From NCBI RefSeq assembly GCF_000504165.1, contig NZ_AYSE01000016.1, positions 1 through 55,119 of the forward strand: a DNA stretch of 55,119 nt, written 5' to 3'. The notes beneath the pieces are model-generated. The model was not told the origin of the DNA, did no database searches, and saw only the letters and a program-made list of their open reading frames with translations. Positions 10,431-19,371 of this stretch are shown piece after piece. Every line of letters starts with the position of its first letter. The stretch's first letter is position 1. A program made the translations under genes and the position numbers. This stretch comes from Bacillus sp. FJAT-14578 (GTDB lineage: Bacteria; Bacillota; Bacilli; Bacillales; Bacillaceae_H).

Positions 10431-11201
10431 ATGTTATTTGATACTCATGTTCATCTAAATGCCGACCAGTATAAGGATGACTTGGAAGAAGTTATTGAAC
10501 GCGCTCAAGAAGCGGGAATAGAGTATATGGTAGTGGTCGGGTTTGATCGAGGGACGATTCAAAAAGCCATGGAGATTACGGAAAAGTACGATTTCATTTA
10601 TGCGAGTGTCGGCTGGCATCCAGTAGATGCAATTGACATGACGACTGAAGATTTAGAGTGGATCGAAGAGCTTTCTTCTCACCCTAAAGTTGTCGCGCTT
10701 GGAGAAATGGGACTTGATTATTACTGGGATAAATCGCCAAAGGATATTCAACAAGAGGTATTTCGTCAACAAATTCGCTTAGCCCGAAAAGTGAATCTTC
10801 CGATCATCATTCACAATCGTGATGCTACCGAGGATGTAGTCCGTATTCTCAAGGAAGAAAAAGTAGAAGAAGTAGGTGGAGTCATGCATTGCTTCACTGG
10901 CAGTTTGGAAGTAGCCAAACAATGTATGGATATGAATATGTATATTTCATTCGGGGGACCTGTCACCTTTAAAAACGCGAAAAAACCAAAGGAAGTGGCA
11001 GCAGTAATTCCAATCGATAAATTACTGATTGAGACAGACTGTCCATATTTAACTCCTCATCCTTATCGAGGAAAACGAAATGAGCCTAGCTATGTTTCGT
11101 ATGTAGCGGAACAAATTGCTGAACTAAAACAAATGGATTATGAAGAGTTAGCCAAAAAAACAACAGAAAATGCTAAGAAATTATTCGGCATTAATCGATA
11201 A
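10431..11201 (+). CDS. tatD: TatD-family metal-dependent deoxyribonuclease (YabD)
   Basis: A 256-residue TIM-barrel hydrolase of the TatD family, metal-dependent DNases linked to DNA repair. Metal-binding motifs are all visible: DTHVHL at residues 4-9, the GEMGLDYYW glutamate near 93, the HNRD histidine near 127, the MHCFTGS histidine near 154 and ETDCPYLTPHPYRGKRNEP near 202. The start is ATG 10431 with AGGAGGT upstream. It is placed between metG and yabE as in B. subtilis. Confidence 0.95.
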   Translation: MLFDTHVHLNADQYKDDLEEVIERAQEAGIEYMVVVGFDRGTIQKAMEITEKYDFIYASVGWHPVDAIDMTTEDLEWIEELSSHPKVVALGEMGLDYYWDKSPKDIQQEVFRQQIRLARKVNLPIIIHNRDATEDVVRILKEEKVEEVGGVMHCFTGSLEVAKQCMDMNMYISFGGPVTFKNAKKPKEVAAVIPIDKLLIETDCPYLTPHPYRGKRNEPSYVSYVAEQIAELKQMDYEELAKKTTENAKKLFGINR

Positions 11202-11286
11202 AAATCGAATAATTTTTCAGGTAATTTTGTCCATAAAACCAGTAGAATAAAAAAGTTCTACAAGTCTCCTTGTGCTCATAGTATAA

Positions 11287-11300
11287 ACTTGTCGACAAGT
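11287..11300. repeat. 14-bp perfect palindrome upstream of yabE
   Basis: ACTTGTCGACAAGT is a perfect palindrome about 60 bp before the yabE promoter. The half-site ACAAGTCTCC recurs 35 bp upstream (near 11259) as well as at 11295. Its centre is one base from a Spo0A 7-mer on each strand. It looks like a dimeric-protein operator; the protein is unknown. Confidence 0.5.
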
Positions 11301-11363
11301 CTCCCTTCCCTTTTTGTGAAAGTTTAGACATAATAGACTATATCCATTACCAAAGTGGGAGGG

Positions 11364-11392
11364 TTGACAAGTTGATAAGTACTCTATATAAT
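11364..11392 (+). promoter_or_regulatory. consensus sigma-A promoter of yabE
   Basis: TTGACA (11364-11369), exactly 17 bp, TATAAT (11387-11392): a full consensus match. Transcription would start near 11399, leaving a leader of only about 20 bases. Confidence 0.85.
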
Positions 11393-11421
11393 CTCTGCGA
11401 GAGAAGGAGGAGTTTTTCATC

Positions 11422-12639
11422 GTGTTACAAAACGTGAAAAAGCTGTTTTCCAATTCTATCAGGAGTAAGAAGAAACTGAGTATTATGCTTACAAGTTTCG
11501 TCGTCGCATCGGCAGTTTTATCGTTTACTGTGTATACAGCGACACAAGCATCAGTTTCTCTAACGATTGATGGAAAAAAAGAAAAACTGAGGACGCACGC
11601 GGATACCGTAGGGGAATTACTGGAAGGGCAAGAAATAAAGGTTCGAGATGAGGACTATTTATCCCATACGTTATCAGCGAGTATAAACAGTAATATGAAT
11701 GTTATTTGGGAGCCGGCCAAACCCATTAAATTGGTAGTCGATAACCAAACGAAAAACATTTGGACAACAGCAGATACTATTAAAGAAGTTCTTGTAAAAG
11801 AAAAGATTAACATATCGAAGCATGACCAAGTGCAACCTGATTTAGATACATCGATCAAAAAGAATTTAACGGTTCAAGTAAGTAAAGCTTTTCCGATAAA
11901 GCTAAATCAAGGTGGGAGCGAACAGAAAGTGTGGTCCACTTCGACTACGGTCGCTGACTTTTTAAAGCAACAAGAAATTAAACTGGATGATTTAGACCGT
12001 GTAGACCCTAGTTTATCTAGCCTAGTCACACCTAATGCCGTCGTAAGTGTTGTAAGAGTGGAAAAAGTCACCGATGTAGTGGAAGAACCAGTTGGCTATG
12101 CAGTTGTTACAAAGAATGACCCTTCTTTAGAAAAGGGCAATGAAAAAGTGGTATCTGAGGGAATTGAAGGGCGGATAGCCAAGCATTACGAAGTTACCAT
12201 GGAGAATGGCAAGGAAGTTTCTCGGAAATTAGTGAAAACAGAGGAACTAAAACAGAGTAAAGATCGTGTGGTAGCTGTAGGCTCCAAAGTAGTAAAGCCT
12301 ATTGCCCAAACAGCAGCGGTCCAGGTATCTCGTGATGACCATGAAGGGGCAAAAGAATTTTATGTCCGATCTACCGCTTATACAGCTTTTTGTAATGGTT
12401 GTTCCGGTAAAACTAGAACCGGTATTAACTTGCGTGCAAACCCAAATGCCAAAGTTATAGCAGTGGATCCGAATGTCATTCCTTTAGGAAGTAAGGTTTA
12501 TGTTGAAGGATACGGCTATGCGATTGCTGGTGATACAGGGGGAGCGATCAAGGGAAACAAGATTGATGTATTCTTTGCTGATACATCCCAAGCATATAAA
12601 TGGGGTCGCCGCACCGTTAAAATTAAAGTATTAAATTAA
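11422..12639 (+). CDS. yabE: cell-wall-binding protein YabE with DUF348, G5 and 3D domains
   Basis: A 405-residue exported protein resembling resuscitation-promoting-factor-like cell wall proteins. The N-terminus has basic residues and one hydrophobic segment (about 22-42) acting as signal or anchor. Three DUF348 (ubiquitin-like) repeats follow (about 45-85, 100-145, 155-200), then a G5 domain (about 205-290). The C-terminal 3D domain (about 312-405) carries its three conserved Asp residues (AVDP, GDTGG, KIDVFF), the fold of lytic transglycosylase-like enzymes. It is somewhat shorter than B. subtilis YabE. The start is GTG 11422 after GAAGGAGGAG. The promoter is a perfect sigma-A consensus. 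A peptidoglycan-remodelling role is inference from domains. Confidence 0.93.
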   Translation: MLQNVKKLFSNSIRSKKKLSIMLTSFVVASAVLSFTVYTATQASVSLTIDGKKEKLRTHADTVGELLEGQEIKVRDEDYLSHTLSASINSNMNVIWEPAKPIKLVVDNQTKNIWTTADTIKEVLVKEKINISKHDQVQPDLDTSIKKNLTVQVSKAFPIKLNQGGSEQKVWSTSTTVADFLKQQEIKLDDLDRVDPSLSSLVTPNAVVSVVRVEKVTDVVEEPVGYAVVTKNDPSLEKGNEKVVSEGIEGRIAKHYEVTMENGKEVSRKLVKTEELKQSKDRVVAVGSKVVKPIAQTAAVQVSRDDHEGAKEFYVRSTAYTAFCNGCSGKTRTGINLRANPNAKVIAVDPNVIPLGSKVYVEGYGYAIAGDTGGAIKGNKIDVFFADTSQAYKWGRRTVKIKVLN

Positions 12640-12645
12640 TGATGT

Positions 12646-12676
12646 GCAGAGGAGATTTTATCCTCTGCCTTTTTTA
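12646..12676 (+). terminator. terminator after yabE
   Basis: GCAGAGGA and TCCTCTGC pair around a 7-base loop, followed by CTTTTTT. Confidence 0.88.
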
Positions 12677-12756
12677 GGTTAAAATATAAAGGATTTCTGT
12701 CTTGTCATTAATTAGACGCAACAAAAACAAGAAAGTTTCATGTTTTGGAGGAAAAA

Positions 12757-14189
<1,433 letters not shown>

Positions 14190-14197
14190 AAAAGGTG

Positions 14198-14428
14198 CTT
14201 AAAGAGGTTGTTCAAAAAGTCCGGGAAAAATGACTGTCGAATTTCGGCGTCAGCTTGTCTCTCCGCTACTCACGTATTAACAGCATACGCTCCGTTCCTT
14301 GGAAAAAAAGAACATTTTTCCTGCGTGCGATGGAGAATCGTGAGAAGCTTTCCTTTGTGCTCGAGACGACGCTTCCTTGAACTTCTCGGTCCCTTTTGTC
14401 CTCCTTTTTGAACACACACTTAAAGAGG
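14198..14428 (+). mobile_element. dispersed TIR repeat, copy 1 (MITE-like)
   Basis: A 206-bp element (14209-14414) bounded by perfect 11-bp terminal inverted repeats, TGTTCAAAAAG and CTTTTTGAACA. It is flanked by a 10-bp direct repeat, CTTAAAGAGG, at 14198-14207 and 14419-14428, as a target-site duplication would be. The left ~90 bp and right ~45 bp are shared with copy 2 at 37940-38083; this copy carries about 62 extra bases in the middle. It has no transposase; the open frame 14208-14411 inside is not a credible gene. It lies between rsmA and yabG. Confidence 0.75.
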
Positions 14429-14435
14429 AGTAATC

Positions 14436-14462
14436 ACCTTTTTTCCGCTCTTACATAGGTTA
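14436..14462 (+). promoter_or_regulatory. sigma-K promoter of yabG
   Basis: AC at 14436-14437, 16 bp, then CATAGGTTA at 14454-14462, matching the sigma-K form AC-N16-CATANNNTA. yabG is a sigma-K (late mother cell) gene in B. subtilis. Confidence 0.75.
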
Positions 14463-14501
14463 TTAGAAGAGACTTAAGTAGGCAGGGCGGAGTGAAAAAG
14501 A

Positions 14502-15383
14502 ATGAGTATTCATATTGGTGATATTGTCACTCGACCATCTTATAAAAGGGATTTATTGTTTCGGGTTATTTCAGTGGCGAAAGATGAAAAGGGGGAGCTT
14601 TATGCTACACTTTACGGCGAGGATGTCCGGTTAGTCGCAGATGCCCCCTTTTCTGATTTAGAAATAGTAAGCAGGCTTGAATGTGAGGAACGCTTAAAAA
14701 GAGAGCAAAGGCTGTTAGAACAATCCTTATCTTTAATTCAACAAGATTATCGACTAGTCAGGCAAAAAAATGAATATACCGCCACCAATGGATATAGTCA
14801 CTCGCATCGTTTTTTTCAAATGCCGGGAAAGGTTCTTCACCTTGATGGAGATCCAAATTATTTGAAAAAATGCTTGATGTTATATGAAAAAATTGGAATA
14901 CCAGTTCATGGAGCACATTGTTTAGAAAAAGATATGCCCCACCGCATCGGTGAGCTCATGGATGAAGTAAGACCGGATTTATTGGTGATTACGGGTCATG
15001 ATGCTTATTCTAAGTCGAAAGGAAAAAAAAATGACCTAACGGCTTATCGGCATTCCCGTCACTTTGTTCAAACGGTTCATGAAGCGAGAAAAAGAGTTCC
15101 TCATCGGGATCAACTCGTGATTTTTGCGGGAGCATGTCAATCTCATTTTGAATCCCTCATATATGCTGGAGCCAATTTTGCCAGTTCTCCTTCCCGGGTC
15201 AATATACATGCACTTGATCCCGTTTATATTGTAGCAAGGATTAGTTTTACTCCTTTTACGGAGGATGTTAATGTATGGGATGTCCTAAAGAATACCTTAA
15301 CAGGAGATAAAGGGCTTGGGGGGATTCAAACAAGGGGACTGCTTCGCACGGGGATGCCTTATCACCCGCACGATGATGAATGA
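14502..15383 (+). CDS. yabG: sporulation-specific protease YabG
   Basis: A 293-residue protein of the YabG family. In B. subtilis it is made late in the mother cell and processes spore coat and cortex-associated proteins such as SafA, SpoIVA and others during coat maturation. The sequence shows a small N-terminal beta domain (MSIHIGDIVTRPSYKRDLLFRVI), and H166 (ITGHDAYS) and C212 (GACQSHFESL), which are candidate catalytic residues. The start is ATG 14502 with GGCGGAG upstream. A sigma-K-type promoter lies 40 bp before it and an intrinsic terminator follows, so it is monocistronic. Confidence 0.95.
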   Translation: MSIHIGDIVTRPSYKRDLLFRVISVAKDEKGELYATLYGEDVRLVADAPFSDLEIVSRLECEERLKREQRLLEQSLSLIQQDYRLVRQKNEYTATNGYSHSHRFFQMPGKVLHLDGDPNYLKKCLMLYEKIGIPVHGAHCLEKDMPHRIGELMDEVRPDLLVITGHDAYSKSKGKKNDLTAYRHSRHFVQTVHEARKRVPHRDQLVIFAGACQSHFESLIYAGANFASSPSRVNIHALDPVYIVARISFTPFTEDVNVWDVLKNTLTGDKGLGGIQTRGLLRTGMPYHPHDDE

Positions 15384-15412
15384 GAAAGTGTTCGGATAGA
15401 GAATTCACAGAG

Positions 15413-15449
15413 AGAGTTTTGTTTCCTGGAGGGAACGAAACTCTTTTTT
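15413..15449 (+). terminator. terminator after yabG
   Basis: A 14-bp stem with two G-U pairs (15413-15426 with 15431-15444), TGGA loop, followed by TTTTTT. Confidence 0.88.
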
Positions 15450-15568
15450 AGTGTGGAATTTATGGTCTAACAGTAAAGGAGAGGATAAGAAGAATTTGTA
15501 AAAGTGCACATACTTTTTGAAAAAAAAGAAGATAATAACAAATGTAGATTTTTGTTGATAACTTTATA

Positions 15569-15598
15569 TTGACACTAATCGTTGTACGTTGATATAAT
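15569..15598 (+). promoter_or_regulatory. upstream sigma-A promoter of veg
   Basis: TTGACA (15569-15574), 18 bp, TATAAT (15593-15598). It is the first of two tandem promoters before veg. Confidence 0.75.
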
Positions 15599-15606
15599 TT
15601 AATTTT

Positions 15607-15635
15607 TTGACTTATATTAAGAAACGTGCTATACT
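15607..15635 (+). promoter_or_regulatory. downstream sigma-A promoter of veg
   Basis: TTGACT (15607-15612), 17 bp, TATACT (15630-15635), ending about 20 bp before the start codon. veg is a very strongly transcribed sigma-A gene in B. subtilis. Confidence 0.8.
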
Positions 15636-15656
15636 TTAATCAGTGAGGTGGCGAAT

Positions 15657-15923
15657 ATGGCTAAAACATTATCGGATATTAAGCAGTCGCTTGACTCTAA
15701 TTTAGGCAGAAGGCTTAAATTAAAGGCAAACGGAGGCCGCAGAAAGACGATTGAGCGTTTCGGCGTATTAACAGAGACATATCCTTCTGTATTTGTCGTA
15801 GAACTAGATGAAGAGAACGCATTAGAGCGTGTTTCTTATAGTTATGCAGATGTTTTAACAGAAACAGTACAGTTAACATTCTTTGACGAGACTTCAGGGA
15901 ACTTAGCAATGGGCGGGCAGTAG
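15657..15923 (+). CDS. veg: Veg protein
   Basis: An 88-residue protein, nearly the same as B. subtilis Veg through [23 protein letters not shown] and [16 protein letters not shown]. It forms a small SH3-like barrel. In B. subtilis Veg stimulates biofilm formation, apparently by interfering with the repressor SinR; the mechanism is not fully resolved. The start ATG 15657 follows GTGAGGTGG; the in-frame GTG at 15648 lies inside that site. Two tandem sigma-A promoters drive it, agreeing with its known high expression. Confidence 0.95.
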   Translation: MAKTLSDIKQSLDSNLGRRLKLKANGGRRKTIERFGVLTETYPSVFVVELDEENALERVSYSYADVLTETVQLTFFDETSGNLAMGGQ

Positions 15924-15956
15924 ACATTTGTTTGCTGCTTTTTTGTTGCTATTGAA

Positions 15957-15986
15957 ACATAGATTATTTTTTATTTATACATACTA
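15957..15986 (+). promoter_or_regulatory. sigma-G promoter of sspF
   Basis: ACATA (15957-15961), 18 bp, CATACTA (15980-15986). The -10 is a full match to CATWHTA; the -35 differs from GHATR at one base. It is in the right place for a forespore-expressed SASP gene. Confidence 0.7.
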
Positions 15987-15989
15987 TAC

Positions 15990-16255
15990 CTGTCGCAGTT
16001 TCGTGAAAGGAGCTGCATGCAAGTGGGAAGACGTAAAGGTGTTATGTCATACCGCTTAAAGGAAGAACTGGCTAAAGAATTAGGTTTTTATGATGTAGTG
16101 CAGAAGGAGGGATGGGGAGCCATCCGTTCCAAAGATGCAGGAAATATGGTAAAGCGAGCTATTGAAATAGCTCAGAAAAATCTAGTCGATTCATCCAACC
16201 AGCTTTAGAATTCATGCTTTATCTGAACAAGAAAGATAAAATGAAACTGCGACAG
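15990..16255. repeat. 13-bp inverted repeat bracketing sspF
   Basis: CTGTCGCAGTTTC (15990-16002) and its exact reverse complement GAAACTGCGACAG (16243-16255) flank sspF. The left arm lies just after the sigma-G -10, in the 5' leader next to the ribosome site. The right arm sits directly before the terminator-like hairpin. On the mRNA the two ends could pair. Confidence 0.75.
16023..16208 (+). CDS. sspF: small acid-soluble spore protein SspF (alpha/beta-type)
   Basis: A 61-residue alpha/beta-type SASP-like protein that coats spore DNA in the forespore. The opening [26 protein letters not shown] and the [21 protein letters not shown] core match B. subtilis SspF. The start is set at GTG 16023: it gives the MGRR opening and lies 10 bases after AAAGGAG (16006-16012). 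The in-frame ATG at 16017 is only 4 bases from that site. It is bracketed by a 13-bp inverted repeat and followed by a GC-rich hairpin. Confidence 0.92.
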   Translation: MGRRKGVMSYRLKEELAKELGFYDVVQKEGWGAIRSKDAGNMVKRAIEIAQKNLVDSSNQL

Positions 16256-16276
16256 CCGAAGCGCAAGCGCTTCGGC
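16255..16276 (+). terminator. GC-rich hairpin after sspF
   Basis: GCCGAAGCGC and GCGCTTCGGC pair around AA. The following sequence (CTCTTGAGTTTT) is a poor U-run, so it may stabilise the 3' end rather than terminate cleanly. Confidence 0.65.
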
Positions 16277-16401
16277 CTCTTGAGTTTTACGACAAAAGTT
16301 TCACTTTATATGCAGACAGATGTCGAAATAACATAAATCATATTGTATATTTTATTATAGAATAGCATTAAACTTTAGTAAGTAGAGTAGGTGACAAGTT
16401 G

Positions 16402-17271
16402 ATGAAATTAATGGTGAAAGCGCCGGCTAAGATAAATCTCTCGTTAGATGTATTACATAAACGTCCAGATGGTTATCATGAAGTGAAAATGGTGATGACG
16501 ACGATAGATTTGGCCGATCGGGTTGAATTAACAGAAAGATACGACCAAAAAATCACGATTCATTCTCATGATCGTTATGTGCCAGATGACCATCGTAACT
16601 TGGCGTATCAAGCGGCACAGTTACTGAAGGAACGTTTTCGGATTAATAAGGGAGTAACGATTTCCATTGTGAAGAATATCCCGGTTGCAGCAGGGCTTGC
16701 AGGAGGGAGCAGCGATGCAGCGGCTACATTAAGAGGGTTGAATAAGTTATGGGGTTTAAATCTTTCGCTGGATGAGTTAGCGTTATTGGGAGCGGAGATC
16801 GGATCGGATGTTTCTTTTTGCGTTTATGGAGGGACGGCAATAGCTACAGGAAGAGGGGAAATTATCGAGCATATCGATACGCCTCCTAACTGCTGGGTCA
16901 TTTTAGCGAAGCCGGAGATTGGTGTGTCAACGGCAGAGGTATATAAAAATCTGAATTTATCAAACGTTAAACATCCTGATGTAGAATCCATGGTTCAAGC
17001 TATTAGTGAGCAAAATTATGGGGGAATGTGCGGTACTGTCGGTAACGTATTAGAAACTGTCACATTAAACATGCATCCAGAAGTAGCTCTCATAAAGGAA
17101 CAAATGAAACGATTTGGAGCAGATGCTGTTTTGATGAGTGGAAGTGGACCGACTGTATTTGGATTAGTTCAATATGATTCACGTATGCAAAGGATTTACA
17201 ATGGTTTACGGGGGTTTTGTGACAAAGTATATGCGGTGAGACTACTAGGGGAACGAGTAAATGTTGATTAA
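16402..17271 (+). CDS. ispE: 4-diphosphocytidyl-2-C-methyl-D-erythritol kinase
   Basis: A 289-residue GHMP-family kinase catalysing the ATP-dependent phosphorylation step of the MEP pathway to isoprenoid precursors. The N-terminal [11 protein letters not shown], the glycine-rich ATP loop [15 protein letters not shown] (near 91-105) and the C-terminal GSGPTVFG are all present. The length is that of the B. subtilis enzyme. The start is ATG 16402 after GTAGGTGAC; a TTG directly before it is less likely. A single perfect Spo0A 7-mer (TGTCGAA, 16321) lies 80 bp upstream. purR follows. Confidence 0.96.
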   Translation: MKLMVKAPAKINLSLDVLHKRPDGYHEVKMVMTTIDLADRVELTERYDQKITIHSHDRYVPDDHRNLAYQAAQLLKERFRINKGVTISIVKNIPVAAGLAGGSSDAAATLRGLNKLWGLNLSLDELALLGAEIGSDVSFCVYGGTAIATGRGEIIEHIDTPPNCWVILAKPEIGVSTAEVYKNLNLSNVKHPDVESMVQAISEQNYGGMCGTVGNVLETVTLNMHPEVALIKEQMKRFGADAVLMSGSGPTVFGLVQYDSRMQRIYNGLRGFCDKVYAVRLLGERVNVD

Positions 17272-17314
17272 ATCCGTATATTAGTGTTATATTTACAATA
17301 TAACATTCGGTTTT
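17270..17314. promoter_or_regulatory. paired PurBox operator upstream of purR
   Basis: AAATCCGTATATT (17270-17282) and the inverted AACATTCGGTTTT (17302-17314) each match the PurBox AWWWCCGAACWWT at 11 of 13 positions. They face each other across 19 bp containing the perfect dyad GTTATATT-TAC-AATATAAC (17286-17304). This is the arrangement of PurR operators and predicts autoregulation of purR. Confidence 0.6.
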
Positions 17315-17325
17315 AGGAGGTAATT

Positions 17326-18147
17326 ATGAAGTTTCGGCGAAGTGGACGATTAATTGATATGACTCACTATTTTCTTCAAAACCCCCAACGTCTCATTCCC
17401 CTAACCTATTTTGCTGATAAATATAAATCCGCTAAGTCCTCCATTAGTGAGGATATGGGAATTATTAAACAGACATTTGAGCAACAAGGTGTAGGAACTC
17501 TTTTAACCTTGCCAGGGGCCGCAGGAGGCGTGAAATTTATTCCAAAGGCTTCCAAGGAAGAAGCAAAAGAGTTTGTGGATGAACTGTGCGAAATGATGGA
17601 AAGCCCTGAGCGTCTGTTACCAGGGGGTTATTTATATTTAACAGATATTCTAGGTAATCCGAGGGTTGTAAATAAAATCGGTCGTTTGTTTGCTTCTGTG
17701 TATGCTGACCGTAAGATCGATGTAGTGATGACAGTAGCGACAAAGGGGATTCCGTTGGCCTATGCTGTTGCACAGTTTCTGGATGTACCGGTTGTAATTG
17801 TTCGTAAAGACAGTAAAGTGACGGAAGGTTCTACGGTTAGTATTAACTATGTTTCGGGGTCTTCTAAACGAATCCAAACGATGCTGCTGGCTAAAAGAAG
17901 CCTTGAAACAGGTTCGAATGTATTGATTATTGATGATTTCATGAAAGCAGGCGGAACAGTCAATGGGATGATTAGTCTGTTGGAGGAGTTTCAAGCTACC
18001 GTAGCGGGCATCGGTGTATTGGTAGAATCGGAAGATATTGAAGAGCGTCTTGTAGATGAATATATTTCCCTTGTAAAATTAACAGATGTCAATGTAAGGG
18101 AAAAGCAAATCGGTATTAAAGAAGGAAATTATTTTACACATCTATAA
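17326..18147 (+). CDS. purR: purine operon repressor PurR
   Basis: A 273-residue repressor with an N-terminal winged-helix domain (about 1-75) joined to a phosphoribosyltransferase fold. The PRPP-binding motif VLIIDDFMKAGGT (about 201-213) senses PRPP, which prevents DNA binding. It has no enzymatic activity in the family. B. subtilis PurR controls purine synthesis, transport and related genes. Start ATG 17326 with TTAGGAGGTAATT. Paired PurBoxes overlap the upstream region. ridA follows 48 bp downstream, probably in the same transcript, as in B. subtilis. Confidence 0.96.
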   Translation: MKFRRSGRLIDMTHYFLQNPQRLIPLTYFADKYKSAKSSISEDMGIIKQTFEQQGVGTLLTLPGAAGGVKFIPKASKEEAKEFVDELCEMMESPERLLPGGYLYLTDILGNPRVVNKIGRLFASVYADRKIDVVMTVATKGIPLAYAVAQFLDVPVVIVRKDSKVTEGSTVSINYVSGSSKRIQTMLLAKRSLETGSNVLIIDDFMKAGGTVNGMISLLEEFQATVAGIGVLVESEDIEERLVDEYISLVKLTDVNVREKQIGIKEGNYFTHL

Positions 18148-18195
18148 AAGGTGTGGTAAAAAGAAAATAAAATTGTCTAAGCAGGGGGTAAAAAA

Positions 18196-18570
18196 ATGAA
18201 ACAAGTTCAAACAAAGGCAGCGCCACAAGCAATTGGTCCATATTCTCAAGGAATCGTTGTGAACAATATGTTTTACAGCTCTGGTCAAATTCCATTAAGA
18301 GCGGATGGAACATTGGTGGAAGGCGGTATTCAAGAACAAACAGAACAAGTATTTGAAAACTTGAAGGCAGTGCTAGAAGCAGCCGGTGCGTCTTTATCCA
18401 CTGTGGTGAAAGCAACGGTGTTTATTAAGGATATGAATGATTTTGCTCAACTGAATGAAGTGTATGGCACTTATTTTGGAGAGCACAAACCGGCACGTTC
18501 ATGTGTAGAAGTTGCAAGGCTTCCGAAAGATGTTCTTGTAGAAATTGAAGTAGTCGCTTTAGTAAAATAA
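18196..18570 (+). CDS. ridA: enamine/imine deaminase RidA (YabJ)
   Basis: A 124-residue YjgF/YER057c/UK114 family protein. RidA trimers hydrolyse reactive enamine/imine intermediates such as 2-aminoacrylate made by PLP enzymes. The family signatures [19 protein letters not shown] and the C-terminal [22 protein letters not shown] with its conserved Arg are clear. In B. subtilis YabJ is linked to purR function genetically. ATG 18196 follows GCAGGGGGT. A strong 18-bp terminator closes the purR-ridA unit. Confidence 0.96.
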   Translation: MKQVQTKAAPQAIGPYSQGIVVNNMFYSSGQIPLRADGTLVEGGIQEQTEQVFENLKAVLEAAGASLSTVVKATVFIKDMNDFAQLNEVYGTYFGEHKPARSCVEVARLPKDVLVEIEVVALVK

Positions 18571-18576
18571 TCGTTA

Positions 18577-18624
18577 AAGAGGCGGGCCGACATGCTTAAC
18601 ATGTCGGCCCGCCTCTTTTTTTAT
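18577..18624 (+). terminator. terminator after ridA
   Basis: A perfect 18-bp GC-rich stem (18577-18594 with 18600-18617), CTTAA loop, followed by a run of T. Confidence 0.95.
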
Positions 18625-18891
18625 GTCGTTCAGTTAAATAGTGTTCTTCGTATTCCTGATTTTTTACATCTCAATGAAAGGTGAGGGGAAATGAAAAGAA
18701 AATGTGGAGAGTGCCACTTCCTCTTGCGCTTTTCCTTCCGTGTTTTCAATTGAGTCCCATCAATACGGGATTTAACCTCAATTAAAATTTAAAAAATAAA
18801 ACAAAAAAATTTTTTTGGAATTGAAGGAAAATAACAAAAATTGTGGAATTAGTTATTAAAGCTTTGATATAGGAAAAGGTGGTGAACATAA
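18625..18891. other. ridA-spoVG gap with AT-rich block
   Basis: It contains a possible 20-codon frame (18691-18753, see findings), then an A/T block at 18781-18820 directly upstream of the sigma-H promoter. In B. subtilis such a block upstream of spoVG stimulates transcription and is the AbrB target. AbrB binding here is inference. Confidence 0.5.
18823..18851 (+). promoter_or_regulatory. sigma-H promoter of spoVG
   Basis: GAAGGAAAA (18823-18831), 11 bp, GTGGAATTA (18843-18851): a full match to the sigma-H form RNAGGAWWW-N11/12-RNNGAATWW. spoVG is the classic sigma-H gene of B. subtilis. Confidence 0.9.
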
Positions 18892-19182
18892 ATGGAAGTA
18901 ACTGACGTAAGATTACGCCGCGTAAACACCGATGGACGTATGAGAGCAATTGCATCTATTACGCTAGACAATGAATTTGTTGTTCATGATATCCGTGTAA
19001 TTGATGGCAACAATGGTTTATTTGTTGCGATGCCTAGCAAACGTACGCCAGACGGTGAATTCCGCGATATTGCTCATCCAATTAACTCTAACACTCGCGG
19101 AAAAATTCAAGATGCTGTCTTAGCTGAATATCACCGTTTAGGTGAATTAGAAGTTGAATTTGAAGAAGCAGGTGCTTCATAA
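18892..19182 (+). CDS. spoVG: SpoVG, RNA-binding regulator
   Basis: A 96-residue protein almost identical to B. subtilis SpoVG ([37 protein letters not shown]). It binds nucleic acid and acts as a post-transcriptional regulator in several Firmicutes; in B. subtilis it influences asymmetric division and cortex formation. The start is ATG 18892 after AAAGGTGGTGA. A sigma-H promoter with an AT-rich block lies upstream and an intrinsic terminator downstream. Confidence 0.97.
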   Translation: MEVTDVRLRRVNTDGRMRAIASITLDNEFVVHDIRVIDGNNGLFVAMPSKRTPDGEFRDIAHPINSNTRGKIQDAVLAEYHRLGELEVEFEEAGAS

Positions 19183-19190
19183 AATATTTT

Positions 19191-19222
19191 AGAGCCTATT
19201 GTCAGCAATAGGCTCTATTTTT
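19191..19222 (+). terminator. terminator after spoVG
   Basis: AGAGCCTATTG (19191-19201) pairs with CAATAGGCTCT (19206-19216) around TCAG, followed by ATTTTTAT. Confidence 0.92.
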
Positions 19223-19371
19223 ATCTTCTTTTTATCCCCATTTCCTTTCCATTTTCCTCCCTTTTTGATGAAAGTCCTGACAAAAATATGTACTTTTCTA
19301 TCATTCCTTGAAATGACGGCCTATTTAGGATATATTCTTAATGGATAAAAAGGTAAAATTGGAGGCCGGCT

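Noticed and set aside
14208..14411. 67-codon open frame downstream of rsmA
   Set aside because: It coincides with the dispersed repeat, including both terminal inverted repeats, is Cys/Arg/Ser-rich without any family resemblance, and the second repeat copy does not keep the frame.
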